The translations under genes were made by a program, and so were the position numbers. The notes beneath the pieces are model-generated. The model was not told the origin of the DNA, ran no database searches, and saw only the letters and a list, made by a program, of their open reading frames with translations. 5,066 bases of DNA from Prevotellaceae bacterium (GTDB taxonomy: Bacteria; Bacteroidota; Bacteroidia; Bacteroidales; UBA932): NCBI GenBank assembly GCA_031278135.1, contig JAITKY010000258.1, positions 1-5,066 on the forward strand. The letters run 5' to 3'. Positions 4,981-5,066 of the stretch are shown here, piece after piece. Numbering within the stretch: position 1 is the stretch's first letter; the number at the start of each line of letters is the position of its first letter.

Positions 4981-5066
4981 ATTTCATCCCTTAATATTTT
5001 GCATTGTGCATATCTCCGGTTTCGTTGAATGCGTTATGAAAAGCAAAACAAGCCGTTAAACTGTGA
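4981..5066. other. Unassigned right edge, possible gene end on minus strand
   Basis: One minus-strand frame is open from the window edge for 24 codons, ending NETGDMHNAKY before a TAA at 4991-4993. It could be the C-terminus of an upstream gene, but this length is also expected by chance and I recognise no family. No promoter or RNA gene is visible. Confidence 0.15.

Overview
The window looks like chromosomal DNA of a Bacteroidota (probably Bacteroidales) bacterium. The evidence is: AT-rich spacers, starts without Shine-Dalgarno sequences, two promoters with the Bacteroides-type -7 element TAnnTTTG, tandem secreted PepSY-like (DUF2874-type) proteins, and a relic of a BspA-type leucine-rich-repeat protein. 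Every gene I can support is on the minus strand, so transcription runs from right to left; forward-strand ORFs are antisense shadows.

Layout in order of transcription. (1) 4670-5066 has no intact gene. It holds a compact cluster of inverted and direct repeats (4869-4980) abutting a frameshifted fragment of a BspA-like LRR gene (4670-4866). (2) 4586-4663 is a doubtful 25-codon ORF that overlaps the next gene's start. (3) 3915-4589 and 2632-3918 are a two-component pair, an OmpR-type response regulator and a membrane histidine kinase, overlapping by 4 nt. (4) 2528-2631 is a short spacer with a promoter -7 box flanked by a direct repeat, TTGCCCTC, a possible operator. (5) 2006-2527 and 1535-1981 are a tandem pair of exported PepSY-like proteins, one with a cleavable signal peptide and one a lipoprotein, followed by a hairpin terminator at 1475-1502. 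(6) 1190-1474 is an AT-rich spacer with T-runs in three imperfect repeats and a well-formed promoter at 1216-1247. (7) 284-1189 is a sugar-phosphate nucleotidyltransferase-like protein, and 1-293 is the N-terminal part of an aldose 1-epimerase (GalM), overlapping by 10 nt and cut by the window edge.

Functionally there are two units. The regulator, kinase and two PepSY-like proteins look like an envelope-sensing module in which the two-component system may control the small exported proteins, or the proteins may feed back on the kinase; this is inferred from gene order and the repeat at the promoter. The nucleotidyltransferase and GalM form a cytoplasmic sugar-metabolism operon with its own promoter. 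I found no tRNA, rRNA, CRISPR array or intact mobile element, and no clearly novel system. The most unusual stretch is the decayed LRR gene and repeat cluster at 4670-4980.
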